Shown here piece by piece: positions 8,698-20,733 of a stretch of 64,000 nt of DNA. The notes under the pieces were generated by a model. It made no database searches. It was not told where the DNA came from and saw only the letters and a list, made by a program, of their open reading frames with translations. Position 1 is the first letter of the stretch, and every line of letters begins with the position of its first letter. Position numbers and translations under genes: made by a program. Origin of the DNA: Prevotella sp. E15-22. GTDB taxonomy: Bacteria; Bacteroidota; Bacteroidia; Bacteroidales; Bacteroidaceae. The stretch lies in assembly GCF_023204875.1 (NCBI RefSeq), contig NZ_CP096247.1, positions 496,001 to 560,000 on the forward strand, given 5' to 3'.

Positions 8698-8713
8698 TGG
8701 CACGGTGTTTGCG
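8698..8713 (+). promoter_or_regulatory. Candidate sigma-54 (RpoN) promoter upstream of trxA
   Basis: TTGGCACGGTGTTTGCG is a near-perfect match to the -24/-12 consensus (YTGGCACG-N4-TTGCW). GG at 8699-8700 and GC at 8711-8712 are separated by exactly 10 nt. Only the last consensus base differs. The predicted transcript would start near 8724, about 45 nt before the trxA start. No TAnnTTTG box was seen between dnaE and trxA. Confidence 0.5.
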
Positions 8714-8769
8714 AGATGTTAGTTGAAGACTAAACAACATTGTATAATCAATTTAATTTTTTTTGAGTT

Positions 8770-9084
8770 ATGGAAGTACAAATCACAAGCGAGAACTTTG
8801 AGGCCCTGAAGAATGGTGACCTGCCTTTGGTACTTGATTTTTGGGCTACATGGTGTGGACCTTGCCGTATGGTGGCTCCCATCCTGTCGGAATTGGCCGA
8901 GAAATACGAGGGTAAGATCGTAGTAGGCAAGTGTGACGTTGAGGAAAACGACGAACTGGCAGCAGAGTTTGGCATTCGTAATATTCCTACTATTCTTTTC
9001 TTTAAGGGCGGTGTCCAGGTAGATAAACTGGTTGGTGCTCAGTCTAAGGCTAAGTTTGAGGAGAAAATCGAAGCACTTCTCTAA
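8770..9084 (+). CDS. trxA: Thioredoxin
   Basis: This 104-residue cytoplasmic thioredoxin carries the redox motif WCGPC (Cys 29 and Cys 32). The buried Asp (residue 23, LDFWATW) and the cis-Pro loop NIPTILFF are also present. It reduces protein disulfides using thioredoxin reductase, which is not encoded in this window. There is no signal peptide. The following gene starts 2 nt after the stop, so the two are translationally linked. The only promoter-like sequence in the 80-nt gap upstream is the sigma-54-type site at 8698-8713, unusual for a housekeeping thioredoxin. Confidence 0.95.
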   Translation: MEVQITSENFEALKNGDLPLVLDFWATWCGPCRMVAPILSELAEKYEGKIVVGKCDVEENDELAAEFGIRNIPTILFFKGGVQVDKLVGAQSKAKFEEKIEALL

Positions 9085-9086
9085 TC

Positions 9087-9407
9087 ATGGCTGGCATTGA
9101 TGAAGAACTACTTCAGGATCAAGAGGAGAACAAACGCGAGATTGCCTTTATCCGTGAACAGTTGCCCAGCGACCTGAAGGAACAGTACTCCGACCAGCAA
9201 TTGGTGTGGATGCTCGACACGATTGCTACTTACTTCTATGAGAGTGGCATTTTGGAGTCTAATGACGACGAAATAGATATTGATATTGATGAGGTATCGG
9301 AATACCTGTGTAAACAGGCTGTCGCAGAGGGCTTAACAAAGTTGGATGCTGACGAGGTACGTTTCGTCGTAGAAGCTGATCTTGATTTTCAAGAAGAGAA
9401 CCTATAA
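9087..9407 (+). CDS. Small acidic protein linked to trxA, function unknown
   Basis: The protein has 106 residues, is strongly acidic (DEIDIDIDEVSEYL, LDADEVRFVVEADLDF) and has no signal peptide or membrane segment. It looks mostly helical. I have the impression it is a conserved Bacteroidales partner gene behind trxA, but I do not recognise a domain. It starts 2 nt after the trxA stop, which suggests translational coupling. It is followed at once by a strong bidirectional terminator. No function is proposed. Confidence 0.75.
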   Translation: MAGIDEELLQDQEENKREIAFIREQLPSDLKEQYSDQQLVWMLDTIATYFYESGILESNDDEIDIDIDEVSEYLCKQAVAEGLTKLDADEVRFVVEADLDFQEENL

Positions 9408-9412
9408 ATAAT

Positions 9413-9457
9413 AAAGAACCGGAATGACTCTAATGGAGTTTTCCGGTTCTTTTTTTA
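9413..9457. terminator. Bidirectional terminator between the trxA operon and fucP
   Basis: The 12-bp stem AAAGAACCGGAA / TTCCGGTTCTTT (9413-9424 and 9441-9452) is flanked by a T run on the plus side and an A-rich run on the other. It serves both converging units. Confidence 0.85.
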
Positions 9458-10789
9458 TACGTGTCGTTTTGAGTCTGGTGTCAGAATGTAATGCCGGATA
9501 TAGGATCTGTGGCCATAAACAGCGATTACCACAAAACAGATAAGCGGAATGAGGAACGACAGGTTGATGGACGTGCGTCCAAACAGTTCTATGCCAGAAT
9601 CGATGATTAATGCCTGGATAAGTGGGAATACCGAACCACCCAGGATGGCCATGATGAGGCCGGCACCAGCGAATTTCACGTTGTCGCCCACACTGCGCAA
9701 GGCAATGCCATAGATGGTGGGGAACATCAGCGACATGCAGGCTGATACACCCACCAGACTGTAGATGCCGTTGCGGTCGGTGAACAGAATAGCTCCTGCT
9801 GATAGTGCTATGGCGCAGATGGCAAGGATGGACAGTAGGCGGCCGGCTGAGATATATCTTAGGAACCATGTGCAGATAAAACGACTCACCGTGAAGAGTA
9901 GCATGGCAAAGATGTTGTACTTTTGTGATAGGATTTCGGCGCTTTTCTCGTCCATACCTTCTTCCATAAAGATGCGTGTACCATATTGAATGATAAAGGT
10001 CCAGCAAGTGGCCTGGGCACCTACATAGAAGAACTGGGCAATGACACCCTCACGGTAGTTCTCAATCTTAATGAGTTCTCGGAATGCTGAGCCAATGCTC
10101 TTGTTGACCTTCGTGTCTCCGGCTTTTGGCATCTTGTGTGTCCTGATGAGAACCAAAAGGAGCAAACAGGCAGCACCAAGACCTAAATATGGACCAATCA
10201 GTACGCTCAGATCGTTGTCCTTGAGATTGTTGAACTGTAGCTCGGAGAGCGACATACGTTGCTCTGTGGTCATAGGACTCATCTTGGCTTGCACAAATTC
10301 CATGGCGATATACATGCCCATCAGTGCACCAATGGGATTGAAGGCTTGCGCTAAGTTCAAACGCTGGGTGGCTGTGTCTTCGCTGCCCATGCAATAGATG
10401 TATGGGTTGCAGGAGGTCTCTAGGAATGACAGACCGCAGGTCAGTATGAAGTAGGCCAATAGGAAGGGGTAGTACATGCCTGTCATTTTGGCAGGGAAGA
10501 ACATGAACGACCCAATGGCAAAGAGACTAAGTCCTACCATAACACCCGACTTGAAGGAATAGCGCTGGATGAACATGGCTGCTGGGAAGGCCATGGCAAA
10601 ATAACCTAAATAGAAGGCAACCTGTACCAGGGCACCTTCGGTGACGCTCATTCGGAATATTTTTGAGAAGGCTTTGACAATAGGACCTGTCATGTCGTTG
10701 GCAAAGCCCCATAATGCAAAACAGGATGTGATGAGAATGAATGGCATCAGAAAATTGACGCCGTCTTTAGTCAGTATGCTTGGTTTCAT
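9455..10789 (-). CDS. fucP: L-fucose:H+ symporter family permease (MFS)
   Basis: The protein has about 444 residues with roughly twelve hydrophobic segments. The first helix region reads FILITSCFALWGFANDMTGPIV, which matches the FucP-type sugar symporter pattern (the Asn-Asp pair in the first helix). FLETSCNPYIYCMG and QRLNLAQAFNPIG are also characteristic of this subfamily (fucose/glucose/galactose permeases). The divergent neighbour encodes the fucose kinase/pyrophosphorylase, so L-fucose is the most likely substrate. The frame is open to 10843, but a TAATTTTG box at 10816-10823 supports ATG 10789 as the start. It probably imports free fucose across the inner membrane. Confidence 0.88.
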   Translation of the reverse strand: MKPSILTKDGVNFLMPFILITSCFALWGFANDMTGPIVKAFSKIFRMSVTEGALVQVAFYLGYFAMAFPAAMFIQRYSFKSGVMVGLSLFAIGSFMFFPAKMTGMYYPFLLAYFILTCGLSFLETSCNPYIYCMGSEDTATQRLNLAQAFNPIGALMGMYIAMEFVQAKMSPMTTEQRMSLSELQFNNLKDNDLSVLIGPYLGLGAACLLLLVLIRTHKMPKAGDTKVNKSIGSAFRELIKIENYREGVIAQFFYVGAQATCWTFIIQYGTRIFMEEGMDEKSAEILSQKYNIFAMLLFTVSRFICTWFLRYISAGRLLSILAICAIALSAGAILFTDRNGIYSLVGVSACMSLMFPTIYGIALRSVGDNVKFAGAGLIMAILGGSVFPLIQALIIDSGIELFGRTSINLSFLIPLICFVVIAVYGHRSYIRHYILTPDSKRHV

Positions 10790-10815
10790 GTTCTTGGTTC
10801 TATGATAATTGTGGG

Positions 10816-10823
10816 CAAAATTA
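10816..10823 (-). promoter_or_regulatory. fucP -7 box
   Basis: The minus strand reads TAATTTTG (TAnnTTTG). The fucP ATG lies about 27 nt downstream. A good -33 TTTG is not visible. Confidence 0.55.
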
Positions 10824-10866
10824 CAATAATTTTTCCATAACACGGACTTTTCTAGCTTATTTTTTG

Positions 10867-10874
10867 TATTTTTG
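10867..10874 (+). promoter_or_regulatory. fkp -7 box
   Basis: TATTTTTG matches TAnnTTTG, 22 nt before the fkp ATG at 10896. The -33 region is weak. The box lies 43 nt from the opposing fucP box, so both genes share a short regulatory region. Confidence 0.5.
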
Positions 10875-10895
10875 CATGCAAAATCGAAACTGGAA

Positions 10896-13607
10896 ATGAA
10901 AAAACTACTATCCCTTCCTCCTAATTTGGTTAGGACAGATTGTGATGGACATACGGTGTTTCATCAAATAACGGGAGCAGATACCTGCAATTTCTTCTGT
11001 ACATGCGATCCTGAGGGACATCGCATTGGCAGTGGCGGTGGAACGGCATGGCTACTGATGCAGGCATGGAAATCTGAATCGTCAGCATCGTTTGATGAGT
11101 GGCTGGCCGGCGAGAAGCGTATCCTGCTACATGCGGGCGGTCAGAGTCGCCGTTTGCCATCGTATGCGCCTTCTGGTAAGATCTTGACGCCTATTCCAGT
11201 ATTTCGTTGGGAGCGTGGCCAGCGCTTGTCTCAGGACCTATTGTCGTTGCAGTTGCCACTTTACGAAAGACTGATGTCAATGGCTCCTGATGGACTTAAC
11301 ACGATGGTTGTCAGTGGTGATGTGCTCATCACCGCTGGCCAGTCCTTGCCGCCTGTGCCTCAGGCAGATGTCGTTTGCTATGGACTATGGCTTGATGCAA
11401 GCGTGGCTAAGAATCATGGCGTTTTTGTGTCTGACCGACGTACGCCGCAGATCCTCAAGCAGATGCTTCAGAAACCAAGTGTAGAAGAGCTTCAAGAACT
11501 TCAAAAGCAGCATTATTACCTGACGGATATTGGTGTGTGGATTCTTAGTGATAGGGCAGTGCGTCTGCTCATGAAACGTTGTCACGCAGATGCACCTGTA
11601 CTTAAATCGTATGACCTTTATTCGGAATTTGGTCTAACGCTTGGCACTGACCCAATTGTTGACGATCCGGAGTTGCGAAGCCTGTCTGTGGCTATCGTGC
11701 CTTTGACGGGTGGCGCTTTTTATCATTTTGGTACTTCTCGCGAGATGATTTCTTCGACGATGAAACTCCAGAATGTGGTGTCAGACCAACGTCTTATTAT
11801 ACACAATGACCGTAAACCGCATCCGTCTATCTTTGTACAGAATGCGGTGATGGAGATTCCTTTCTCTGCAGATAATTCGAATATCTGGATAGAGAATAGC
11901 TATATTGCTAAGGGGTGGACACTGACGATCGACAATATTGTTACAGGTGTGCCTCGTAACAATTGGCAGTTGACACTTAACTCAGGGCAGTGCTTGGATG
12001 TGGTGCCGATAGGTGATAATCGTTATGCGGTGCGTCTTTATCATATCGATGACCGCTTTGATGGCTCTGAGCAGCAGCGTCAACAGTTCCCAGTATTTTC
12101 GTACGACGAAATAGGTCCATGGCTGCAGGCAAAACTGTCTTCAAGTTCGATGACTATTACTCCTCAGCAATTCATGTCGGCTGAGGAAATATCGTCTGAA
12201 GCAAATCTAAAGAGACTCTTTGAACAACGAAGGGCTTTTCGTAGTCAGATATGGCCGGCTTTGGCTCGTAACTGGCAACATAGTGTCTTTTATCAGTTGG
12301 ATCTTGATGACGCTGCCCGTGAGTATAAAGAGAATAATATAGCGATGCCAGAACTTCTTGGTGAAGATGCGCCCCTGATGACGCGTATTCATGATGCGAT
12401 GTTTCATGGTAATCGGGAACTGGCCTTTGGATTGTTACGCGAGGGTATGACAAGTCAGGTGCTTTCGCACCCTCAGATGCCTCGCCTCTCAGTGTCGAGC
12501 GATCAGATTGTGTGGGGACGTAGTCCTGTGCGTATTGATATCGCAGGCGGTTGGACGGATACGCCGCCTTATTGCTTGCTTGAGGGTGGTAATGTGGTTA
12601 ATCTGGCCGTTGAAATGAACGGACAGCCTCCTTTACAGGTGTATGTTAAGCCTTCAAAAGATTTTCATATCGTTTTGCGCAGTATTGATCTTGGCGCATC
12701 TGAGGTTGTGGAAACTTACGAGGAACTGCAACAGTATAATAAGGTGGGTTCGCCATTCTCAATTCCTAAGGCGGCATTGGCGTTGGCGGGTTTCGTTCCA
12801 GCGTTCTCGGCCGAACGGTTCCCTTCTTTGAGATCGCAGCTTGAGGCCTTCGGCAGTGGCATTGAGTTGACCCTTCTGTCGGCTGTTCCTGCTGGTAGTG
12901 GTCTTGGTACTAGTTCAATACTTGCTGCCACGGTGCTTGGAGCGATTAGTGATTTCTGTGCGTTGTCATGGGATAAAAATGAGATAGGACGTCGTACGCT
13001 GATTCTTGAGCAGTTGCTTACTACTGGTGGCGGTTGGCAGGATCAGTTTGGGGGCGTGCTGGGTGGCGTCAAACTGTTGCAGACGCAGAGTGGATTCGTA
13101 CAGGATCCATTGGTTCGCTGGTTGCCAACAGATGTGTTCATGTCGCCAGAATATCGCCCGTGTCATCTGTTATATTACACGGGCATTACGCGTACGGCAA
13201 AGCAGATTTTGGCTGAGATTGTGCGTCGTATGTTTCTTAATAATCATGATGAGTTGGTGTTGCTGCGACAGATGAAAGAACATGCCCTGAGAATGTATGA
13301 GGCTCTTCAGCGCCAGGATTTTGAACAGATGGGTCGTCTGGTGCGCCTTACCTGGCAGCAGAACCAACTGCTTGATGTTGGAACGAATCCTGAAGCGGTG
13401 AAACGTCTGACGGATTTGATTGACGATCTTTGTCTGGGGTATAAGTTGCCTGGTGCTGGCGGGGGTGGTTTCCTCTATATGGTTGCTAAAGACCAAGAGG
13501 CTGCTGCTCGTATCAAAAAGGTCCTGATGGATAATCGTATTAATGTGAATGCTCGTTTTGTTGACATGTCGTTGTCTAATACGGGGTTACAAATTAGTAG
13601 GAGTTGA
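10896..13607 (+). CDS. fkp: Bifunctional L-fucokinase / L-fucose-1-P guanylyltransferase
   Basis: The protein has about 903 residues, close to the roughly 950 of the characterised Bacteroides Fkp. The N-terminal half is nucleotidyltransferase-like (LHAGGQSRRLPSYAPSGK and PIPVFRW near residues 80-110), and a left-handed-helix/linker region follows. The C-terminal third is a GHMP kinase: WGRSPVRIDIAGGWTDTPPY, the ATP loop PAGSGLGTSSILAA, and PGAGGGGFLY near the end. It converts L-fucose to L-fucose-1-phosphate and then GDP-L-fucose, the salvage route used to fucosylate capsule and surface glycoproteins. It is divergent from fucP, and the next gene starts a few bases after its stop. Start: ATG 10896, behind the -7 box. 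Confidence 0.93.
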   Translation: MKKLLSLPPNLVRTDCDGHTVFHQITGADTCNFFCTCDPEGHRIGSGGGTAWLLMQAWKSESSASFDEWLAGEKRILLHAGGQSRRLPSYAPSGKILTPIPVFRWERGQRLSQDLLSLQLPLYERLMSMAPDGLNTMVVSGDVLITAGQSLPPVPQADVVCYGLWLDASVAKNHGVFVSDRRTPQILKQMLQKPSVEELQELQKQHYYLTDIGVWILSDRAVRLLMKRCHADAPVLKSYDLYSEFGLTLGTDPIVDDPELRSLSVAIVPLTGGAFYHFGTSREMISSTMKLQNVVSDQRLIIHNDRKPHPSIFVQNAVMEIPFSADNSNIWIENSYIAKGWTLTIDNIVTGVPRNNWQLTLNSGQCLDVVPIGDNRYAVRLYHIDDRFDGSEQQRQQFPVFSYDEIGPWLQAKLSSSSMTITPQQFMSAEEISSEANLKRLFEQRRAFRSQIWPALARNWQHSVFYQLDLDDAAREYKENNIAMPELLGEDAPLMTRIHDAMFHGNRELAFGLLREGMTSQVLSHPQMPRLSVSSDQIVWGRSPVRIDIAGGWTDTPPYCLLEGGNVVNLAVEMNGQPPLQVYVKPSKDFHIVLRSIDLGASEVVETYEELQQYNKVGSPFSIPKAALALAGFVPAFSAERFPSLRSQLEAFGSGIELTLLSAVPAGSGLGTSSILAATVLGAISDFCALSWDKNEIGRRTLILEQLLTTGGGWQDQFGGVLGGVKLLQTQSGFVQDPLVRWLPTDVFMSPEYRPCHLLYYTGITRTAKQILAEIVRRMFLNNHDELVLLRQMKEHALRMYEALQRQDFEQMGRLVRLTWQQNQLLDVGTNPEAVKRLTDLIDDLCLGYKLPGAGGGGFLYMVAKDQEAAARIKKVLMDNRINVNARFVDMSLSNTGLQISRS

Positions 13608-13613
13608 TTGTAT

Positions 13614-14423
13614 ATGGATTTTCGTACGGTTGTTAATGTGCCCAAACCTGACTTCCAGATTGAGCCGTTGGAGCCCATTTTGTTTGTCGGTTCGTGTTTC
13701 GCTGATAGTATTGGTCGCCGCTTTGAACAGGAGCGTTTCCCTGTAACGGTGAATCCTTATGGCGTTATGTATAATCCTGCTTCAATTCTTCACACTGTTC
13801 TTCGCTGTGACGTGGCTCCTCGTGTGGCTTTCTTTACTTTGGGAACCAATCATGTCTATCGTTTGAAGGAAACGGGCGAGATTGTAGATAATTGCCAGAA
13901 GCGTCCACAGCGCCTGTTCCAGGAGGAGGAACTGTCGATATCTCAATGTGTCGATTATTTGTCGCAGGCTGTCGATGAGCTTCATCGACGTTGCTCGGAT
14001 GTGCATGTCGTCCTCACTGTGAGTCCTATTCGATATGCTAAATATGGCTTTCATGGTAGTCAGTTGTCGAAGGCGACGTTGCTCCTGGCTGCCAATCAGT
14101 TGGCTAATGAGAAATCGTTTGTGTCGTATTTTCCGGCATACGAGATTGTGCTGGATGAACTGCGTGACTACCGTTTCTATCAACCAGATATGCTTCATCC
14201 GTCTGCTCAGACGGTGGAATATATTTGGCAGCAACTCGTTGAGGCATACTTTAGCAATCGGGCAAAACAGTTTTTAACTGAGTGGAAACCCGTCAAGGAG
14301 GCGTTGGCGCATCGACCCTTTAATCCTGATAGTGATGAATATCGTCATTTTTTGAATCAGACACATGTACGTGAACGTGAAATATTAGCCCGTTATTCAA
14401 AATCAAATGAAGGTACTTTTTGA
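13614..14423 (+). CDS. GSCFA-domain (SGNH-hydrolase-like) protein
   Basis: The protein has about 269 residues. Near the N-terminus it has FVGSCFADSIG, the signature of the GSCFA family, followed by NPYGVMYNP. Later come LTVSPIRY and, near residues 185-190, DMLHPS, consistent with an SGNH/GDSL-type Ser-His hydrolase arrangement. There is no signal peptide, so it is probably cytoplasmic. Its position 6 nt behind fkp suggests one transcript and perhaps a role in modifying a sugar or glycan; that role is inferred from context alone. ATG 13614 is preferred over the TTG at 13608 that abuts the fkp stop. Confidence 0.8.
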   Translation: MDFRTVVNVPKPDFQIEPLEPILFVGSCFADSIGRRFEQERFPVTVNPYGVMYNPASILHTVLRCDVAPRVAFFTLGTNHVYRLKETGEIVDNCQKRPQRLFQEEELSISQCVDYLSQAVDELHRRCSDVHVVLTVSPIRYAKYGFHGSQLSKATLLLAANQLANEKSFVSYFPAYEIVLDELRDYRFYQPDMLHPSAQTVEYIWQQLVEAYFSNRAKQFLTEWKPVKEALAHRPFNPDSDEYRHFLNQTHVREREILARYSKSNEGTF

Positions 14424-15063
14424 CCTTTTTTGTTGCGTTGCGCAGCAGTATTGATTGTGAATGTCAAGAAAAACTGCTAAAAAACAGGTCTCTGAAAAAA
14501 TGCAAACTAGAACGGAAAAAAGGGTCAAAAACGACCTTTCGGAGGACCCCTATCGATTTTAGGTTGCAACGGAGGCTGTTTTACGATGCAACTCATGCTG
14601 TTTTACCATGCAAAACAGGCTGAGTTGCAGTGTAACTCAGGCTCCGTTACACCCTAAACGAATATTCGAACGCTTTCTAAATCTTTACACTTTTCGAGCT
14701 ATTTTCGTAAGCCTCTCATTTTCAATAATTTACGAACATGCTCATAATTCGCCTGTACGCACAGAAAAAATTTCTGGCTCAGAATTTTTAAATCTCAGAG
14801 GCGCTATTGTTAAAACTTATGCCAAAATGATATATATTCTTGTACATTTAGAAAAATCCAGCCCTATTTATAGCCGGTTATAGAAATTTTGTTTCAAAAA
14901 CGGTGCTCCCGGATAAAAAAATGGGGCGGATCAGAAAAATCCGAGACGCACGTTTTTTCGCCCTTTATATATTATATATAATGGTGTGTGAAGAAAATAG
15001 TTTTGATTTAAATCAAGACCGAATAAAAAATGCATGTATTTTTGAAATTTTTCTTGGAAAAGT
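14424..15063. other. Long intergenic region upstream of the rRNA operon
   Basis: No convincing gene was seen. Short open frames here lack recognisable protein features. The region contains the modular repeat array at 14566-14653. It then becomes AT-rich with several runs of A and T up to the rRNA promoter, which may act as an upstream activating (UP-like) region. Confidence 0.6.
14566..14653. repeat. Four tandem 22-bp modular palindromic repeats
   Basis: Units lie at 14566-14587, 14588-14609, 14610-14631 and 14632-14653. Each is built as G(C/T)AA + 5 nt + GGCT-like centre + a TT(A/G)C end. The half-words AACGGAG, AACTCAG and AAAACAG, with their complements, are shuffled between units. The two central units form an inverted repeat (GCAACTCA ... 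TGAGTTGC), and the outer units pair AACGGAG with CTCCGTT. Confidence 0.75.
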
Positions 15064-15094
15064 TTTGGTAGTTCGGAAAATAGTCGTACCTTTG
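15064..15094 (+). promoter_or_regulatory. rRNA operon promoter
   Basis: TTTG (15064-15067), 19 nt and TACCTTTG (15087-15094) are a perfect Bacteroidetes promoter, preceded by an A/T-rich stretch. Transcription would start about 225 nt before mature 16S. The leader has a small CAGGG/CCCTG hairpin and a boxA-like TTCTTTGA (15141-15148). Confidence 0.8.
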
Positions 15095-15140
15095 CATCCG
15101 CTTTCAGGGAGCAACCCCTGAGACACTGATAAAGAAAGAG

Positions 15141-15148
15141 TTCTTTGA
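15141..15148 (+). promoter_or_regulatory. boxA-like antitermination element in the 16S leader
   Basis: TTCTTTGA resembles the core of boxA, and a near copy (ATCTTTGA at 17269-17276) lies before 23S. The placement before both large rRNAs fits rRNA antitermination, but the match is short. Confidence 0.3.
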
Positions 15149-15321
15149 AAGATTTACATAGACAGAAGTAGTACAAGAAGCGAGCACTTAATTTTTTAGG
15201 TGCTTGGGTAATTGAAACAAACCGTTTAATTCTTGAATACTGGATAGTCATTCTGAGTACAGATTATATGACACGTTAATTCGACTTTTGTTGTTTTGAT
15301 GATGTCAAGAGATACAAATTT

Positions 15322-16853
<1,532 letters not shown>

Positions 16854-17002
16854 GGAGAGAATGACTATCACGACAGACACTAAGTCAGTCGGAAGCAAAA
16901 AAGAAGAGGTTTGATTCAACCCTAGCTTCTTTACTACGCACTGTTTATAATATAAGAGAATGTATGAGGCTGGGCAGAGGCACCCCCTCTGACCGACGAC
17001 AG

Positions 17003-17076
17003 AGTCCTATAGCTCAGTTGGTTAGAGCGCCACACTGATAATGTGGAGGTCGGCAGTTCAAGTCTGCCTGGGACTA
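17003..17076 (+). tRNA. tRNA-Ile (GAT)
   Basis: A 74-nt cloverleaf: acceptor AGTCCTA/TGGGACT, D stem GCTC/GAGC, anticodon GAT at 17037-17039, and T loop GTTCAAGTC. CC follows the discriminator but a full CCA is not encoded. It lies in the 16S-23S spacer as is standard. Confidence 0.95.
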
Positions 17077-17087
17077 CCTCAAACGAT

Positions 17088-17120
17088 AATTGTCAATTAT
17101 CAATTTTCAATTATCAATTC
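17088..17120 (+). repeat. AATTATCAATT-type short repeat between the two spacer tRNAs
   Basis: Alternating TCAATTATCAATTTTCAATTATC units separate tRNA-Ile from tRNA-Ala. Repeats of this kind are frequent in Bacteroidetes intergenic DNA. Here the repeat lies inside the transcribed rRNA spacer. Confidence 0.6.
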
Positions 17121-17127
17121 TCCTACT

Positions 17128-17201
17128 GGGGGATTAGCTCAGTTGGCTAGAGCACCTGCTTTGCAAGCAGGGGGTCAACGGTTCGAATCCGTTATTCTCC
17201 A
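17128..17201 (+). tRNA. tRNA-Ala (TGC)
   Basis: A 74-nt cloverleaf: acceptor GGGGGAT/ATTCTCC, anticodon TGC at 17162-17164 in loop TTTGCAA, and T loop GTTCGAATC. CCA is not encoded. Standard position before 23S. Confidence 0.96.
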
Positions 17202-17399
17202 CTACTCCGGTGAGTTTGAAGGTAAAGGTAACCATATCTTTCATCTCTCATCTCTCATCTGGAACGAGATCTTTGACATATTGACACACAAGACTGTAAG
17301 TAAAGACTTATAAGAGTCAAACTGAGTAGATTAATAAATCTCAAAATTACAGCTGAAAGTATGAGCATCTCTTTCCGACGCAAGTCGGGAATGAGGTAG

Positions 17400-20291
<2,892 letters not shown>

Positions 20292-20387
20292 TGTGAAGCG
20301 CATATTTTCAACTGTGAGCGGTTTGGTTGAAATAGGTAGTTGCTACAGTTCTTGTGTTGATATGCCAACCTTATACGGATAGGCTTT

Positions 20388-20413
20388 TCCTAGGCAGTCC
20401 TAGGCAATCCTAG
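20388..20413 (+). repeat. 10-bp TCCTAGGCA(G/A) direct repeats in the 23S-5S spacer
   Basis: TCCTAGGCAG, TCCTAGGCAA and a partial third copy TCCTAG lie in tandem. CCTAGG is itself palindromic. Related CCTAG words occur between rpsI and rpsB (48822-48875). Confidence 0.6.
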
Positions 20414-20423
20414 TCCAGAGATA

Positions 20424-20537
<114 letters not shown>

Positions 20538-20547
20538 TTTATAGCAC

Positions 20548-20583
20548 GACCCTGATTCAGAAATGAGTCAGGGTCTTTTTTTT
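20548..20583 (+). terminator. rRNA operon terminator
   Basis: GACCCTGA / TCAGGGTC stem (20548-20555, 20568-20575) followed by eight T, 11 nt after 5S. Confidence 0.88.
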
Positions 20584-20690
20584 GTGTGTTTAGACTCCTG
20601 GTAATGGGTCTTTTTTCTGTGTTGTTCACAATAAGTTTTAATAAAACAAAAAAAACATGCCATTTAGTGTGAGATACTGATTTATATGAG

Positions 20691-20698
20691 TATCTTTG
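20691..20698 (+). promoter_or_regulatory. -7 box of the TPR lipoprotein gene
   Basis: TATCTTTG matches TAnnTTTG, about 35 nt before the start codon at 20734. The -33 region is only TGTG (20668-20671) at the right distance of 19 nt. Confidence 0.6.
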
Positions 20699-20733
20699 CA
20701 TAATCTTAAGCGAATCACTAAAAAATAATACAT

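Noticed and set aside
14566..14653. CRISPR or plain rho-independent terminator
   Set aside because: Units are contiguous without spacers, and no T run follows. The shuffled half-words fit neither.
14420..14883. Two possible small genes after the GSCFA gene
   Set aside because: One runs through the 22-bp repeat array and both lack recognisable composition or motifs. Treated as non-coding.
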